Shown here: piece by piece, positions 52,393-59,956 of the stretch
Numbering within the stretch: the stretch's first letter is position 1
How the letters are laid out: each line of letters starts with the position of its first letter
Source: Microseira sp003486305
GTDB taxonomy: Bacteria; Cyanobacteriota; Cyanobacteriia; Cyanobacteriales; Aerosakkonemataceae
DNA: 64,000 bases
NCBI GenBank assembly: GCA_031969655.1
Contig: DALYJX010000007.1
Coordinates: 1-64,000 of the forward strand
Direction: 5' to 3'
Position numbers and translations under genes: made by a program
The notes under the pieces: generated by a model
Database searches by the model: none
The model's input: the letters and a program-made list of their open reading frames with translations, nothing else
Told to the model about the DNA's origin: nothing

Positions 52393-52509
52393 TACAGCGG
52401 ATTGCAAGTGAGTGAGGTACACCTTCGTTTGTGTAGAGGCACCCTTAAGGGTGCCTCTACACAAACTTGCGCGAAAACGCTGTACCTCAAGCGGCTGCAA
52501 GCCGCTGTA
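52393..52509. repeat. TA117 palindromic element, copy C (breaks the SH3 gene)
   Basis: Ends TACAGCGG and CCGCTGTA. The core GTAGAGGCACCCTTAAGGGT is palindromic and differs from the GGCAGC core of copies A, B and E. 117 bp, so removing it with one TA deletes 115 bp and restores the SH3 frame. Confidence 0.9.
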
Positions 52510-52809
52510 TGCTGTCTGTCAAAGATGGACCCGTTCGCAGATTGCTATCGTTGATCAATGTCGCTGGACGAGCGATCGCAGGTAATGCGTAAGCCATCAA
52601 AGCTGCAAAACTCAACAACCCCACCGCAAACTTTGTCATCAAGCTCATGACTTCTCCAGAAAACAGTCGATAAATTGTCGCTCTCATTAAGGACTCACAT
52701 CATCAACACCTGTTTACGGAAAATTAGCCAAATTAAACCAGAAAGCGGAGATGCTAAGATCTGTGGGAGTATCAAAGCGGATAAAAATGCCAGGTTTCAA
52801 TCCCTAAAC

Positions 52810-53487
52810 TTACGCCGCTGCACTCTCGAAATGCTCAAGAATGGAAGGAATTTCATTGAGGTTGTCGATGATTGCATCTGCCTCTATAGCCTCCAGCCAG
52901 TGCGAACTTCGTTTCCAAATTGCCTTCATTTTTGCACTCTTAGCTCCCAGGATATCCACTTCGGGATGATCCCCAATAAACACGCTCTCCTGGACTGTGA
53001 CTCCCAATCGATTCGCGGCTCTGTGAAAAATTTCTGATTCCGGTTTTCTGATTTGCTCAACTTCAGAAATCAGGATGACATCAAAGTATTCTCGAATCCC
53101 TAACCCTTGAATCGAACGGTTTTGAAACTGCCCTAAACCATTACTCACAATGCCTAACAAGTAGCCTTGCTGTTTCAACACGCTCAACATCTCCAAGAGA
53201 AAAGGAAACGGAACACAATGAAACTGAAACTGTGTCTCGTAATCCTCAAGCAATGCCTGCCAACTCATTCCCCCAATTTCAAATTCTGCAACCAGAGCTT
53301 GATAAACCTTATCTTTCCAAACATGACCACGACAGTCTAATTCGATGAATCTGGTCACATAATCCGTTTTAGGAATGTGGTTTAAGTCAGCGATGAGCCT
53401 GTCATACTGGCCTGCGATGAACTGTTCAACTGATGCGTCGCGATCGAGCAGCGTTCCATCTAAATCGAAAAGAACTGACTTAACCAT
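52810..53487 (-). CDS. HAD-superfamily hydrolase
   Basis: 225 residues. The nucleophile motif is FDLDGTLLDRD (Asp8, Asp10). GIVSNGLGQF holds motif II Ser/Asn, and ESVFIGDHPEVDILGAKSAK holds motif IV Asp pair. The cap is helical (subfamily IA). It is a phosphatase or phosphonatase-like enzyme of unknown substrate. It lies 18 bp after the GNAT gene and probably shares its transcript. Confidence 0.92.
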   Translation of the reverse strand: MVKSVLFDLDGTLLDRDASVEQFIAGQYDRLIADLNHIPKTDYVTRFIELDCRGHVWKDKVYQALVAEFEIGGMSWQALLEDYETQFQFHCVPFPFLLEMLSVLKQQGYLLGIVSNGLGQFQNRSIQGLGIREYFDVILISEVEQIRKPESEIFHRAANRLGVTVQESVFIGDHPEVDILGAKSAKMKAIWKRSSHWLEAIEADAIIDNLNEIPSILEHFESAAA

Positions 53488-53505
53488 CTTTCATCTTCTT
53501 TGTGT

Positions 53506-53991
53506 CTATAGCTTTTTGAAGTATCTGGCAATGGGTAGTAAATCAAAACCCGCCTTTTCATAAGTACGACGTGCCGGAGAGTGACCGGGATCTCCACCTG
53601 TCTCGACCATAGCAACAGACATCCCGGCATCTTTCATCCAGTCAAACGCGAAATTTATCAAAGCAGTTCCGATGCCACGACGTTGATAATCTGGATCGAC
53701 GGCAATCATGTAGATTTCGCCCATCTTACTATCAGGATGAAGTCTTACCGCTACAAAGCCAACTGTTGAGGCATCTTCTATCGCCACCCAAACGTGTGTG
53801 TCTTCGTCAGCGCACACGTCCTCAACCGCCTTTTGTTGGTTGACGCGCCAATCATCGGGATAGAATTCGCGATAGACATCGGGATTCATGATGCTTTGAA
53901 TCGAATCAAAGACGGGCGCCCACGCGCGCAGCGACAGGCGAATGACTGCATCGAGGTGGTTAGTATTGTACGGTTGAATTTGCATCGCCAT
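53506..53991 (-). CDS. GNAT-family N-acetyltransferase
   Basis: 161 residues from the ATG at 53991 (a GTG at 53997 is possible). The acetyl-CoA loop is VDPDYQRRGIGTALINFAFD and ETGGDPGHSPARRTYEKAGF is the C-terminal motif. Substrate unknown. Short spacing to the HAD gene (18 bp) and to the Rieske gene (about 46 bp) suggests one operon. Confidence 0.93.
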   Translation of the reverse strand: MAMQIQPYNTNHLDAVIRLSLRAWAPVFDSIQSIMNPDVYREFYPDDWRVNQQKAVEDVCADEDTHVWVAIEDASTVGFVAVRLHPDSKMGEIYMIAVDPDYQRRGIGTALINFAFDWMKDAGMSVAMVETGGDPGHSPARRTYEKAGFDLLPIARYFKKL

Positions 53992-54037
53992 GTCCACTCT
54001 TTATAAGTTTGGTTGATTACTTAATGGTAAATCTGCC

Positions 54038-55048
54038 TCACTCCTCTTTGCGGCGATCGCGCAATGATAAATTTGGTTCGACTACTGTGGGAAAATTATC
54101 AAAATTACGCCTTACCCAATCCATTCCCACTTCATTGTTCAACTTTATCCGCTGTGGTGTATTGGCGTAAATATTACTCAAAATCTTTGCGTCTTGCTCT
54201 ACGACCACATCAATCAACTTCAGCAAATTGCGTTTGATTAAGTGTGCGATCGCAGAATGCGCCTTCATATACATCAACACAAATACGCGAGATCGATCCT
54301 CGGCTTCTGGCAGGTAGAAATGGCATTCCTTCAAGCTCAACAATTTATCTTCACCATGCAGCAATCCCATGAACGGGAAAAAGTTTTCTAGGTGTGCTTC
54401 CAGCACTTTTGGCATCGCCAGTTGACCGGGGTTTTTCAGAATGTCGCGCCACTTAGGTTGCTTCCTAGGTTGCGACAAGTAAGCATGAGAATGTAACCCT
54501 TCGTCGATAAACTGTTTCACCTGCACCTCTTCGATTTCAAATAATTCTCGATGAGTGCCGTTTTGATGGTTGTAATCGTGCATATTCAACAGTAAACTTA
54601 GAATATCTGTTGGCAGGCTGCGTTCTCCCGTTACTCCAATAAATTCATACTCTGCCGCAATTTCATTCATAATCGAGGGAATAGGAATTTTCGCTTCATA
54701 TCCACCATAAGACCAAATAAAATCTCCCTGAACGATCAACTCTAATGGTTGCAAAAGCGATTTGGTTTGTTTATTGGAACCGGGTAGAACTGTGCAACCC
54801 GAACGAGCGAATTCTAACGCATGAAACGGACAGGAGATCGCACTACTGCCATCGGGTTTCTTCACACACCAACCCTCCGACAGCATTGCCCCCATATGAG
54901 GACAAGCATTCGGCAAGGCGCTAATCGTGCCATGACTGTCTTGCCAAAGCACATAATCGTTACCCAATAGCGAAACTTTCATCGGCTGATTCGGCTTCAG
55001 CATGGAACGATGTGCCAAGAGCCACGGTGCGCCTTGCAATTGCTTCAT
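54038..55048 (-). CDS. Rieske [2Fe-2S] oxygenase-like protein
   Basis: 336 residues. Rieske ligands are in NACPHMGAML (Cys/His) and SAISCPFHALEF (Cys/His). The C-terminal part is a Rieske non-haem iron oxygenase-like catalytic domain with candidate iron ligands in LLLNMHDYNHQNGTHRE. It could be a cyanobacterial PaO/CAO-type or aromatic-ring-hydroxylating relative; the substrate is not evident. It is transcribed divergently from a TetR regulator gene, with a palindrome in the intergenic region. It heads the Rieske-GNAT-HAD set. Confidence 0.88.
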   Translation of the reverse strand: MKQLQGAPWLLAHRSMLKPNQPMKVSLLGNDYVLWQDSHGTISALPNACPHMGAMLSEGWCVKKPDGSSAISCPFHALEFARSGCTVLPGSNKQTKSLLQPLELIVQGDFIWSYGGYEAKIPIPSIMNEIAAEYEFIGVTGERSLPTDILSLLLNMHDYNHQNGTHRELFEIEEVQVKQFIDEGLHSHAYLSQPRKQPKWRDILKNPGQLAMPKVLEAHLENFFPFMGLLHGEDKLLSLKECHFYLPEAEDRSRVFVLMYMKAHSAIAHLIKRNLLKLIDVVVEQDAKILSNIYANTPQRIKLNNEVGMDWVRRNFDNFPTVVEPNLSLRDRRKEE

Positions 55049-55062
55049 AACCGCGAAAAATA

Positions 55063-55084
55063 ACTTACTAATTAATCAGTAAGT
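55063..55084. promoter_or_regulatory. Palindromic candidate TetR operator
   Basis: ACTTACT-AATTAATC-AGTAAGT is a 22-bp inverted repeat with one mismatched pair. It begins 15 bases upstream of the Rieske gene start, where binding would block translation/transcription, and about 100 bases upstream of the divergent TetR gene. Confidence 0.6.
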
Positions 55085-55184
55085 TTATCAATTCAGTTTC
55101 GCTCTGTCAATATAATTGATTGAATATCTTCAGATTCAGTAGCTTTTTGGTAGGATAGGAAGGCAAACAATGAGTTAAGATGCC

Positions 55185-55832
55185 GTGGTTCGACCCAGTA
55201 AAAGAGTTGCGAAATCAGTCCGCCCATTCCGAGATGCCGAGAAGACGCAGCAGCAAATTTTGGATGCCGCAGAGCAGGAATTTTCACGGCATGGCTTAAA
55301 CGGTGCGCGAATGAGTGCGATCGCAACTCGTGCTAAGGTAACAACGGCGACGCTTCACTACTATTTTGAGAACAAAGAAAGCTTGTATCGGGCAGTTTTA
55401 CAACGTCCAGTAGATGAAGTCCAGACGAAGCTTGGGGAGTTGAATTTGGAGGGATTGTCTCCGGAAGAAGCGCTGAAGCAGATCGTTCGCCTTGCAATTG
55501 CCAACGAAGCGCAAAATCCTCAACGTCAAATGCTGTGGTTTCAAGAAGCAAGCCAAAATCAAGGAATTTATTTCAAAGAGTGCAACGTTTTAAGCCTGCA
55601 CGAACATCTGCTCAAGGTGCTAGAAAAAGGTATGGCAGAAGGATGTTTTCGTCAGATAGAACCATTTTTAGCGCTGACTTATATCTTAAGTGTTTGCCTG
55701 TTTTACTTCACAGTGCATGAAAACTGGAAGCATTTAACGCCAGATATAGATCGCTTAAGTCCAGAAAGAATTGAAGAACATATAGAGGAAGCGATCGCAT
55801 TTATTTTAGCAGGTGCAAAGCGATCTGATTAG
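55185..55832 (+). CDS. TetR-family transcriptional regulator
   Basis: 215 residues from GTG at 55185. The helix-turn-helix is at residues about 28-60 (GARMSAIATRAKVTTATLHY), followed by YFENKESLYRAVL. The C-terminal ligand domain is helical (LKQIVRLAIANEAQNPQRQM, then LTYILSVCLFYFTVHENW). By position it should repress the divergent Rieske gene and possibly itself through the palindrome at 55063. The inducer is unknown. Confidence 0.92.
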   Translation: MVRPSKRVAKSVRPFRDAEKTQQQILDAAEQEFSRHGLNGARMSAIATRAKVTTATLHYYFENKESLYRAVLQRPVDEVQTKLGELNLEGLSPEEALKQIVRLAIANEAQNPQRQMLWFQEASQNQGIYFKECNVLSLHEHLLKVLEKGMAEGCFRQIEPFLALTYILSVCLFYFTVHENWKHLTPDIDRLSPERIEEHIEEAIAFILAGAKRSD

Positions 55833-55920
55833 AGCTTGGAAACGAGTTAAGAGAGATGCCTCTGGCGTATCGCTCTTAAGTCATAATTAGTATAAAGGAC
55901 AAACTCAAGCAAGATTAGCT

Positions 55921-56130
55921 ATGACTGAAATTGTCTTTCTGGTTGAAAACGATCTAGACGGCGGTTATACTGCCAGAGCATTAGGTGAATCAATTTTCAC
56001 TCAAGCTGATGACATAGAAACATTAAAAGCAATGGTTCGCGATGCCGTTCGTTGCCATTTTCCCAACGAACAAAACCGTCCTAAAGTAATTCGTTTGCAT
56101 ATAGTCCGCGATGAGGTAATTGCTTCGTGA
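55921..56130 (+). CDS. HicB-like antitoxin
   Basis: 69 residues. IVFLVENDLDGGYTARALGE and IFTQADDIETLKAMVRDAVR match the short HicB (UPF0150) fold. It lies before a HicA-like toxin and overlaps it by 4 bases (GTGA). It is expected to neutralise that toxin. Confidence 0.85.
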   Translation: MTEIVFLVENDLDGGYTARALGESIFTQADDIETLKAMVRDAVRCHFPNEQNRPKVIRLHIVRDEVIAS

Positions 56131-56369
56131 AACTCCCGCGAGACTTATCTGGTGCAGATTTAGTTAAAGCACTTGCCGTTCTTGGATACGAGGTGAGTCA
56201 TCAAACGGGTAGTCACATTCGGCTGACTACTCAGCGCAGTGGCGAACATCATGTCACAGTTCCAGCCCACGATCCTATCAAAGTAGGAACCTTGAATGCA
56301 ATCCTGCGAGATGTTGCAGAACATGCTGGTTTGACGAGGGAAGAATTGTTGATAGAGCTATTTTCATGA
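56127..56369 (+). CDS. HicA-like toxin
   Basis: 80 residues from GTG at 56127. LVKALAVLGYEVSHQTGSHI and RLTTQRSGEHHVTVPAHDPI carry the HicA His and the basic surface. The C-terminus has GTLNAILRDVAEHAGLTREE. It is translationally coupled to the upstream antitoxin through the 4-base overlap. Confidence 0.88.
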   Translation: MKLPRDLSGADLVKALAVLGYEVSHQTGSHIRLTTQRSGEHHVTVPAHDPIKVGTLNAILRDVAEHAGLTREELLIELFS

Positions 56370-56413
56370 AAGCGATCGCGAATCTCCAACCAGAGCAATT
56401 ATGCAACAGATCA

Positions 56414-57046
56414 TCAATCAGTTAACCCCTGGCGGAATTCTCGCAGGGCAACTCCGGTTCCCTGTTGGGATGCTACTTGCAGCACTTGTGCGATCGCTGT
56501 TGGCAAATCAATTTCTGGGAAATAGCGGCTGAATGGTTGCAGTTGATAAGTTTCTCCTTCCAGATTGTAAATTTTTAGACCGCTTTTTTTAAACAACCAA
56601 ACTTCCGGGACTTTATAGGGCAGATAGTCTGCGGCGGCGGTGTAAGTAGTGACATCAATTTCTATCACCAAATCGGGGGGAAGATCGGTTTGCCAATCAA
56701 TCCGATCTTTACCTACGGCTGCCTCCCAGTTGTCAATGTAAAAGCAGTAATCTGGCTCAATGCCTCCTTCTTCAGGAATGTCCATTGTAATGGGGGTAAA
56801 GGCTTCGTAGTTACGGTTTTTACTGTCAAGCAAAGCCTTAACAATATCCGCCAAAATATTGGCTTCGCGTCCATGTCTGGGAAGGGGACTCATGAGTAAA
56901 ATTTCTCCATCGCGATACTTGATGCGGGGAATCGAGCCATCCCTCCGGCTATCGCGCAAGGCACAGTAGTCTTGCCAGGTTCCAGGCATTCGTACCACGG
57001 TTCCGGGGGGGAGTTGAATTTTGTCTGGTGAAATTACGGCGTACAT
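56414..57046 (-). CDS. Uma2-family (PD-(D/E)xK) nuclease-like protein
   Basis: 210 residues. The Uma2/DUF820 pattern is clear, with RIKYRDGEILLMSPLPRHGR, then EGGIEPDYCFYIDN with the catalytic Asp and DLVIEIDVTTYT with the E-x-D pair. These cyanobacterial proteins have a restriction-endonuclease-like fold but usually unknown targets. A second family member lies 69 bp upstream. It is adjacent to two toxin-antitoxin pairs. Confidence 0.9.
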   Translation of the reverse strand: MYAVISPDKIQLPPGTVVRMPGTWQDYCALRDSRRDGSIPRIKYRDGEILLMSPLPRHGREANILADIVKALLDSKNRNYEAFTPITMDIPEEGGIEPDYCFYIDNWEAAVGKDRIDWQTDLPPDLVIEIDVTTYTAAADYLPYKVPEVWLFKKSGLKIYNLEGETYQLQPFSRYFPEIDLPTAIAQVLQVASQQGTGVALREFRQGLTD

Positions 57047-57115
57047 AGCTATCTCTGGGTTGGAAACACCGATTGTAGCGATTGTTTTAAAAAATTGCTG
57101 ACTAAGAGTGTTACC

Positions 57116-57694
57116 TCACTCATCACTTTCAAATACAACACCTTCGTACAGCAGTTCAATCGGACATTCAAATTCAATACTTTCTAGGGCGATAATATCT
57201 CCAACTGTGTAGGGATAGTAAATCCACATTCTTCCTTCTCCCCGACAGTAGCGTTCTACTGCAATTTTTTCTGATTCAATTAAGACATATTCTTGCAGGG
57301 TGGGGATGGTGCGATAGTGGGTAAATTTATCGCTGCGATCGCTTGCTGCTGTACTTGGAGATACAACTTCTACAATCAGTTTGGGATATTGAATAAATTT
57401 GCGCGAGTTGAGGTCTTGAGGGTCGCAGCTTACAATCACATCGGGATAGAAGTATGCGCTACTGCTGCTCAGTTGGAGTTTAACATCGGAAACGTTGACT
57501 CGACAGCCTCTTGGACGCAGATGGGGATACAAGGCTCTGTATAAGTTGAGGGCAATGTCGTTATGGGCAATACTCCCTCCAGTCATGGCGAAGATTTCGC
57601 CGTTGACATATTCGTGACGCATTTCTTGTCTGGCTTCCCATTCCAGGTATTCGTCAACCGTCATGTTTTGCGGGGGTTGCGGGGTTGCAATCAT
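57116..57694 (-). CDS. Uma2-family (PD-(D/E)xK) nuclease-like protein
   Basis: 192 residues, second Uma2 member, with EYLEWEARQEMRHEYVNGEI, then SAYFYPDVIVSCDPQDLN and PKLIVEVVSPSTAASDRSDK. The Asp in YPDV and the E-V in IVEVVSPST fit the active site. It is different enough from the neighbour to be an old duplicate. Same strand, 69 bp apart. Confidence 0.9.
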   Translation of the reverse strand: MIATPQPPQNMTVDEYLEWEARQEMRHEYVNGEIFAMTGGSIAHNDIALNLYRALYPHLRPRGCRVNVSDVKLQLSSSSAYFYPDVIVSCDPQDLNSRKFIQYPKLIVEVVSPSTAASDRSDKFTHYRTIPTLQEYVLIESEKIAVERYCRGEGRMWIYYPYTVGDIIALESIEFECPIELLYEGVVFESDE

Positions 57695-57795
57695 CGCGGG
57701 TTCCTCTACCTATATTCATTATGAACCCTCGCGCAATTTTAGAGAGCGATCGCACTCATATTTCTTACATTTTATCATCGATATTTTCTTTAATT

Positions 57796-58647
57796 CTATC
57801 TTTTAGGAATCACACATCTGATTCCACCTTTATTACCCTCCGCATCACCTTGGTAACGCGGGATAATATGAATAGTTGCGTGCTGCCTTGTTTGACCTGC
57901 ATCTTTATTAACGTTCATTCCCACATTAAAACCATCAGGCTGAAATTCTTTTTTTAAAATCTCTTGCACTTTGTTCGCCATATACCAGCAAGCTGATTGT
58001 TCTTTAAATGGTAAGTCAAAATAATTAGCGACGTGACGTTTCGGTACGATTAAGACATGTCCTTTACTCACAGGATAACCATCCAACATCGCATAAGCTG
58101 TCGCTGACTCTGTTAATATGGTTAGATTTTTATAAGGATTACAAAATATACAATTATTAGTTGAATTTCTTTGATGGTTATAATGCATGTATTCGTATAC
58201 TTCACACATTTCATTTAAATAAATTGACTTAAAAGGAAGTTTTACAATACACTGATAGGTAGGCTTTTTGTGAATATAATGTTCTCTAAAACCTTCTTTT
58301 TTTATGTCCCTTCTGACTGCATAATAGGCTTTGCCTCCCGGTTTCAACAGATGTGCAATTTGCATGATAACATTCGCTTGTTCTTCAGGGAACAAAACGT
58401 TTAGAACGTAAAAGCAAATGATGGTGTCGAATTTTTCATTTGGGTATTGCGGGAAATAATAAGGGTCATACCCTGTGATATCAAATCCTTTTTGTTGCAA
58501 TATTTTAACATCATTACCAAATCCACAACCAAAGTCTAGAACCTTACCTTGAAGCAAGTTTTTATCTAACAAAAACTGTGCTGGAAATGACAGGTAAACT
58601 CTTTCTTTTGCAGTCAGGTGGCTGAATTTATTTTGTTGTTTTTTCAT
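57796..58647 (-). CDS. SAM methyltransferase fused to HIT domain
   Basis: 283 residues from the ATG at 58647; a GTG at 58677 is an alternative. Residues about 30-130 form a class I methyltransferase with motif I GKVLDFGCGFGNDV and a post-I acidic GYDPYYFPQYP. Residues about 165-283 form a HIT domain with CIFCNPYKN, GHVLIVPKRHVANYFDLPF and QHATIHIIPRYQGDAEG. The family triad is H-x-H-x-H; here it is H-A-T-I-H, so the middle, nucleophilic His is Thr. Bifunctional methyltransferase/HIT proteins are known in databases by that description. Substrate unknown. Confidence 0.88.
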   Translation of the reverse strand: MKKQQNKFSHLTAKERVYLSFPAQFLLDKNLLQGKVLDFGCGFGNDVKILQQKGFDITGYDPYYFPQYPNEKFDTIICFYVLNVLFPEEQANVIMQIAHLLKPGGKAYYAVRRDIKKEGFREHYIHKKPTYQCIVKLPFKSIYLNEMCEVYEYMHYNHQRNSTNNCIFCNPYKNLTILTESATAYAMLDGYPVSKGHVLIVPKRHVANYFDLPFKEQSACWYMANKVQEILKKEFQPDGFNVGMNVNKDAGQTRQHATIHIIPRYQGDAEGNKGGIRCVIPKR

Positions 58648-58687
58648 AGATACGGGGTTTCTGGTAAAATCGGACACAGCACGATGT

Positions 58688-58804
58688 TATAGAGGATTAC
58701 CAGCGAGTGAAGTACAGCCTTTTGGCTTCGTTTGTGTAGCGGGTGCGTTAACGCACCCGCTACACAAACTTTCGGTGTACCATCAACGGCTGCGAACCTC
58801 TATA
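58688..58804. repeat. TA117 palindromic element, copy D (intergenic)
   Basis: Ends TATAGAGG and CCTCTATA. The core GTAGCGGGTGCGTTAACGCA is palindromic. It is 117 bp, with no overlap with a gene. It occupies most of the gap between the methyltransferase-HIT gene and the broken DUF29-like gene. Confidence 0.88.
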
Positions 58805-58917
58805 TTCGCGCTCGTTCCATAGAATTCCCCGTTTTAGTCAAAAACTAACTAGGCTATCGATTTAGCCCCAGAAAACCTAATTCCTCGCTACAAGGGGAGT
58901 GGGGAAGCGATCGCAAC

Positions 58918-59552
58918 TCACCGTCTCCCTGCTTTCCAATCTTCTCCACCTGGTAATTGTGCTAAAAAATTAGGGATTATCTCAGCTAAATCTCTAGGTG
59001 AATAAACATAAGTTAGATCGAGCAACTTTTGAGCAGCAAGGGAAAGGTGAGTTTTATCAACTAATTCTGCTAACTGAAATACAGCGGCTTGCAGCCGCGT
59101 GAGGTACAGCGTTTTCGCACAAGGCAAGTGTAGCGGCAGCGTTAACGCTGCCGCTACACAAACGAAGGTGTACCTCACTCATTTGCAATCCGCTATAAGC
59201 TTAATTCTCCATTCATCACGTCCACACTGGCATAAGTAATTGCCAGCTTGAGAGATTCTTCCAGCATGGCATCCCATTCATCTTTGTTGATGTGGTAAAA
59301 AGTTTTATTCGCCTTGAGATTCAAACGTTTGATTCCGATGACAGAAGCTAGGATTGAGGCAGCACAAGCATTAGTTAACTTTTGATCAACTTGATTCTTA
59401 ATTAAATGCATTAGCATCCGATCTAAAAATGATTGGATATTACGGAAGATTGCCTGTTTGCTCATTCCTTCTAACTCATCTACAATTGCCAAAGCTTCTT
59501 CGTAACTACCTTCTATGATGCTGGCTCTGAGGTAGATTAATTCTTGAGTCAT
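58918..59552 (-). pseudogene. DUF29-like gene split by a TA117 element
   Basis: From ATG 59552: TQELIYLRASIIEGSYEEAL, then IVDELEGMSKQAIFRNIQSF and ITYASVDVMNGELSL before a TAG supplied by the element (59080-59197). Beyond it, in another frame, AVFQLAELVDKTHLSLAAQK and LAEIIPNFLAQLPGGEDW complete the family's usual end. Removing the element with one TA joins GELSL to FQLAELVDK in one frame. The protein family (DUF29-like, common in cyanobacteria) has no known function. A truncated 119-residue product may still be made. Confidence 0.85.
59080..59197. repeat. TA117 palindromic element, copy E (splits DUF29-like gene)
   Basis: Ends TACAGCGG and CCGCTATA. The core GTAGCGGCAGCGTTAACGCT is palindromic. 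118 bp; deletion with one TA removes 116 bp and restores the frame. Confidence 0.9.
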
Positions 59553-59659
59553 AACTTTTACCTTAGCGGGTGAGGATTGCGGTTGCGATCGCCAACCCTA
59601 TCTTATATCATCACCAACCTATCACCTTTGTTTCTGCCTCGATCTCTCGTTGCCAAACC

Positions 59660-59783
59660 ACTATTATCCATAATCAGAAGCCGGGACACGGCACAATTAA
59701 AGTTATCTGTTTATCCGAGATATCTATTATGCCGTGTCCCTACGCAACGACAGAGTGATGTTTTTTTATTATGGGCAATTCAA
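59660..59783 (+). repeat. TIR150 element, degenerate ends
   Basis: GGGACACGGCACAATTAAAG, ATGCCGTGTCCCTACGCAAC and GTTTTTTTATTATGGGC match the family core. The terminal TGATATCATGTC repeats are not recognisable, so this copy is older or truncated. Confidence 0.75.
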
Positions 59784-59828
59784 TAATTATTCTTCCCGCG
59801 CGAAGGTAGTAAGCAAAAGTTGTATATT

Positions 59829-59892
59829 GTAGGGGCGGGTTTTACCAACCATCTCTACCAATAATCGACAATTTATATAAACCCGCCCCCGC
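59829..59892. repeat. GGGGCGGGTTTTA palindrome
   Basis: GTAGGGGCGGGTTTTACC and TATAAACCCGCCCC form the arms. The unit is 63-64 bp, as at 35641-35703. No gene was seen in 59553-59956. Confidence 0.8.
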
Positions 59893-59904
59893 GAAATAAT
59901 AAAA

Positions 59905-59929
59905 CCCGCTTGGCAAATAACCAAGCGGG
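59905..59929 (-). terminator. Rho-independent terminator of ctaB
   Basis: CCCGCTTGG (59905-59913) and CCAAGCGGG (59921-59929) form a 9-bp stem. On the minus strand the stem is followed by TTTTATTATTT, 28 bp past the ctaB stop. Confidence 0.82.
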
Positions 59930-59956
59930 AAACAGCGACGATGTTTCATCGTCTGA

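Larger units (their letters stand above)
51950..52648 (-). pseudogene. Secreted double SH3-domain protein gene broken by two repeat insertions
   Basis: From the ATG at 52648 (GGAG upstream) come a signal peptide (LLSFAALMAYALPAIA) and the first bacterial SH3 domain (NDSNLRTGPSLTDSI). A TA117 element (52393-52509) interrupts it. Removing the element with one TA gives SLTDSISRVLPRNSNVEVLN, the normal continuation. Near 52165-52200 a second insertion of 32 bp, bounded by GGCGAT, shifts the frame again. Removing it gives LVGDTINVRSAPGLDRNILH and a second SH3 domain to 51950. As it stands the gene cannot make the full protein. Confidence 0.88.
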
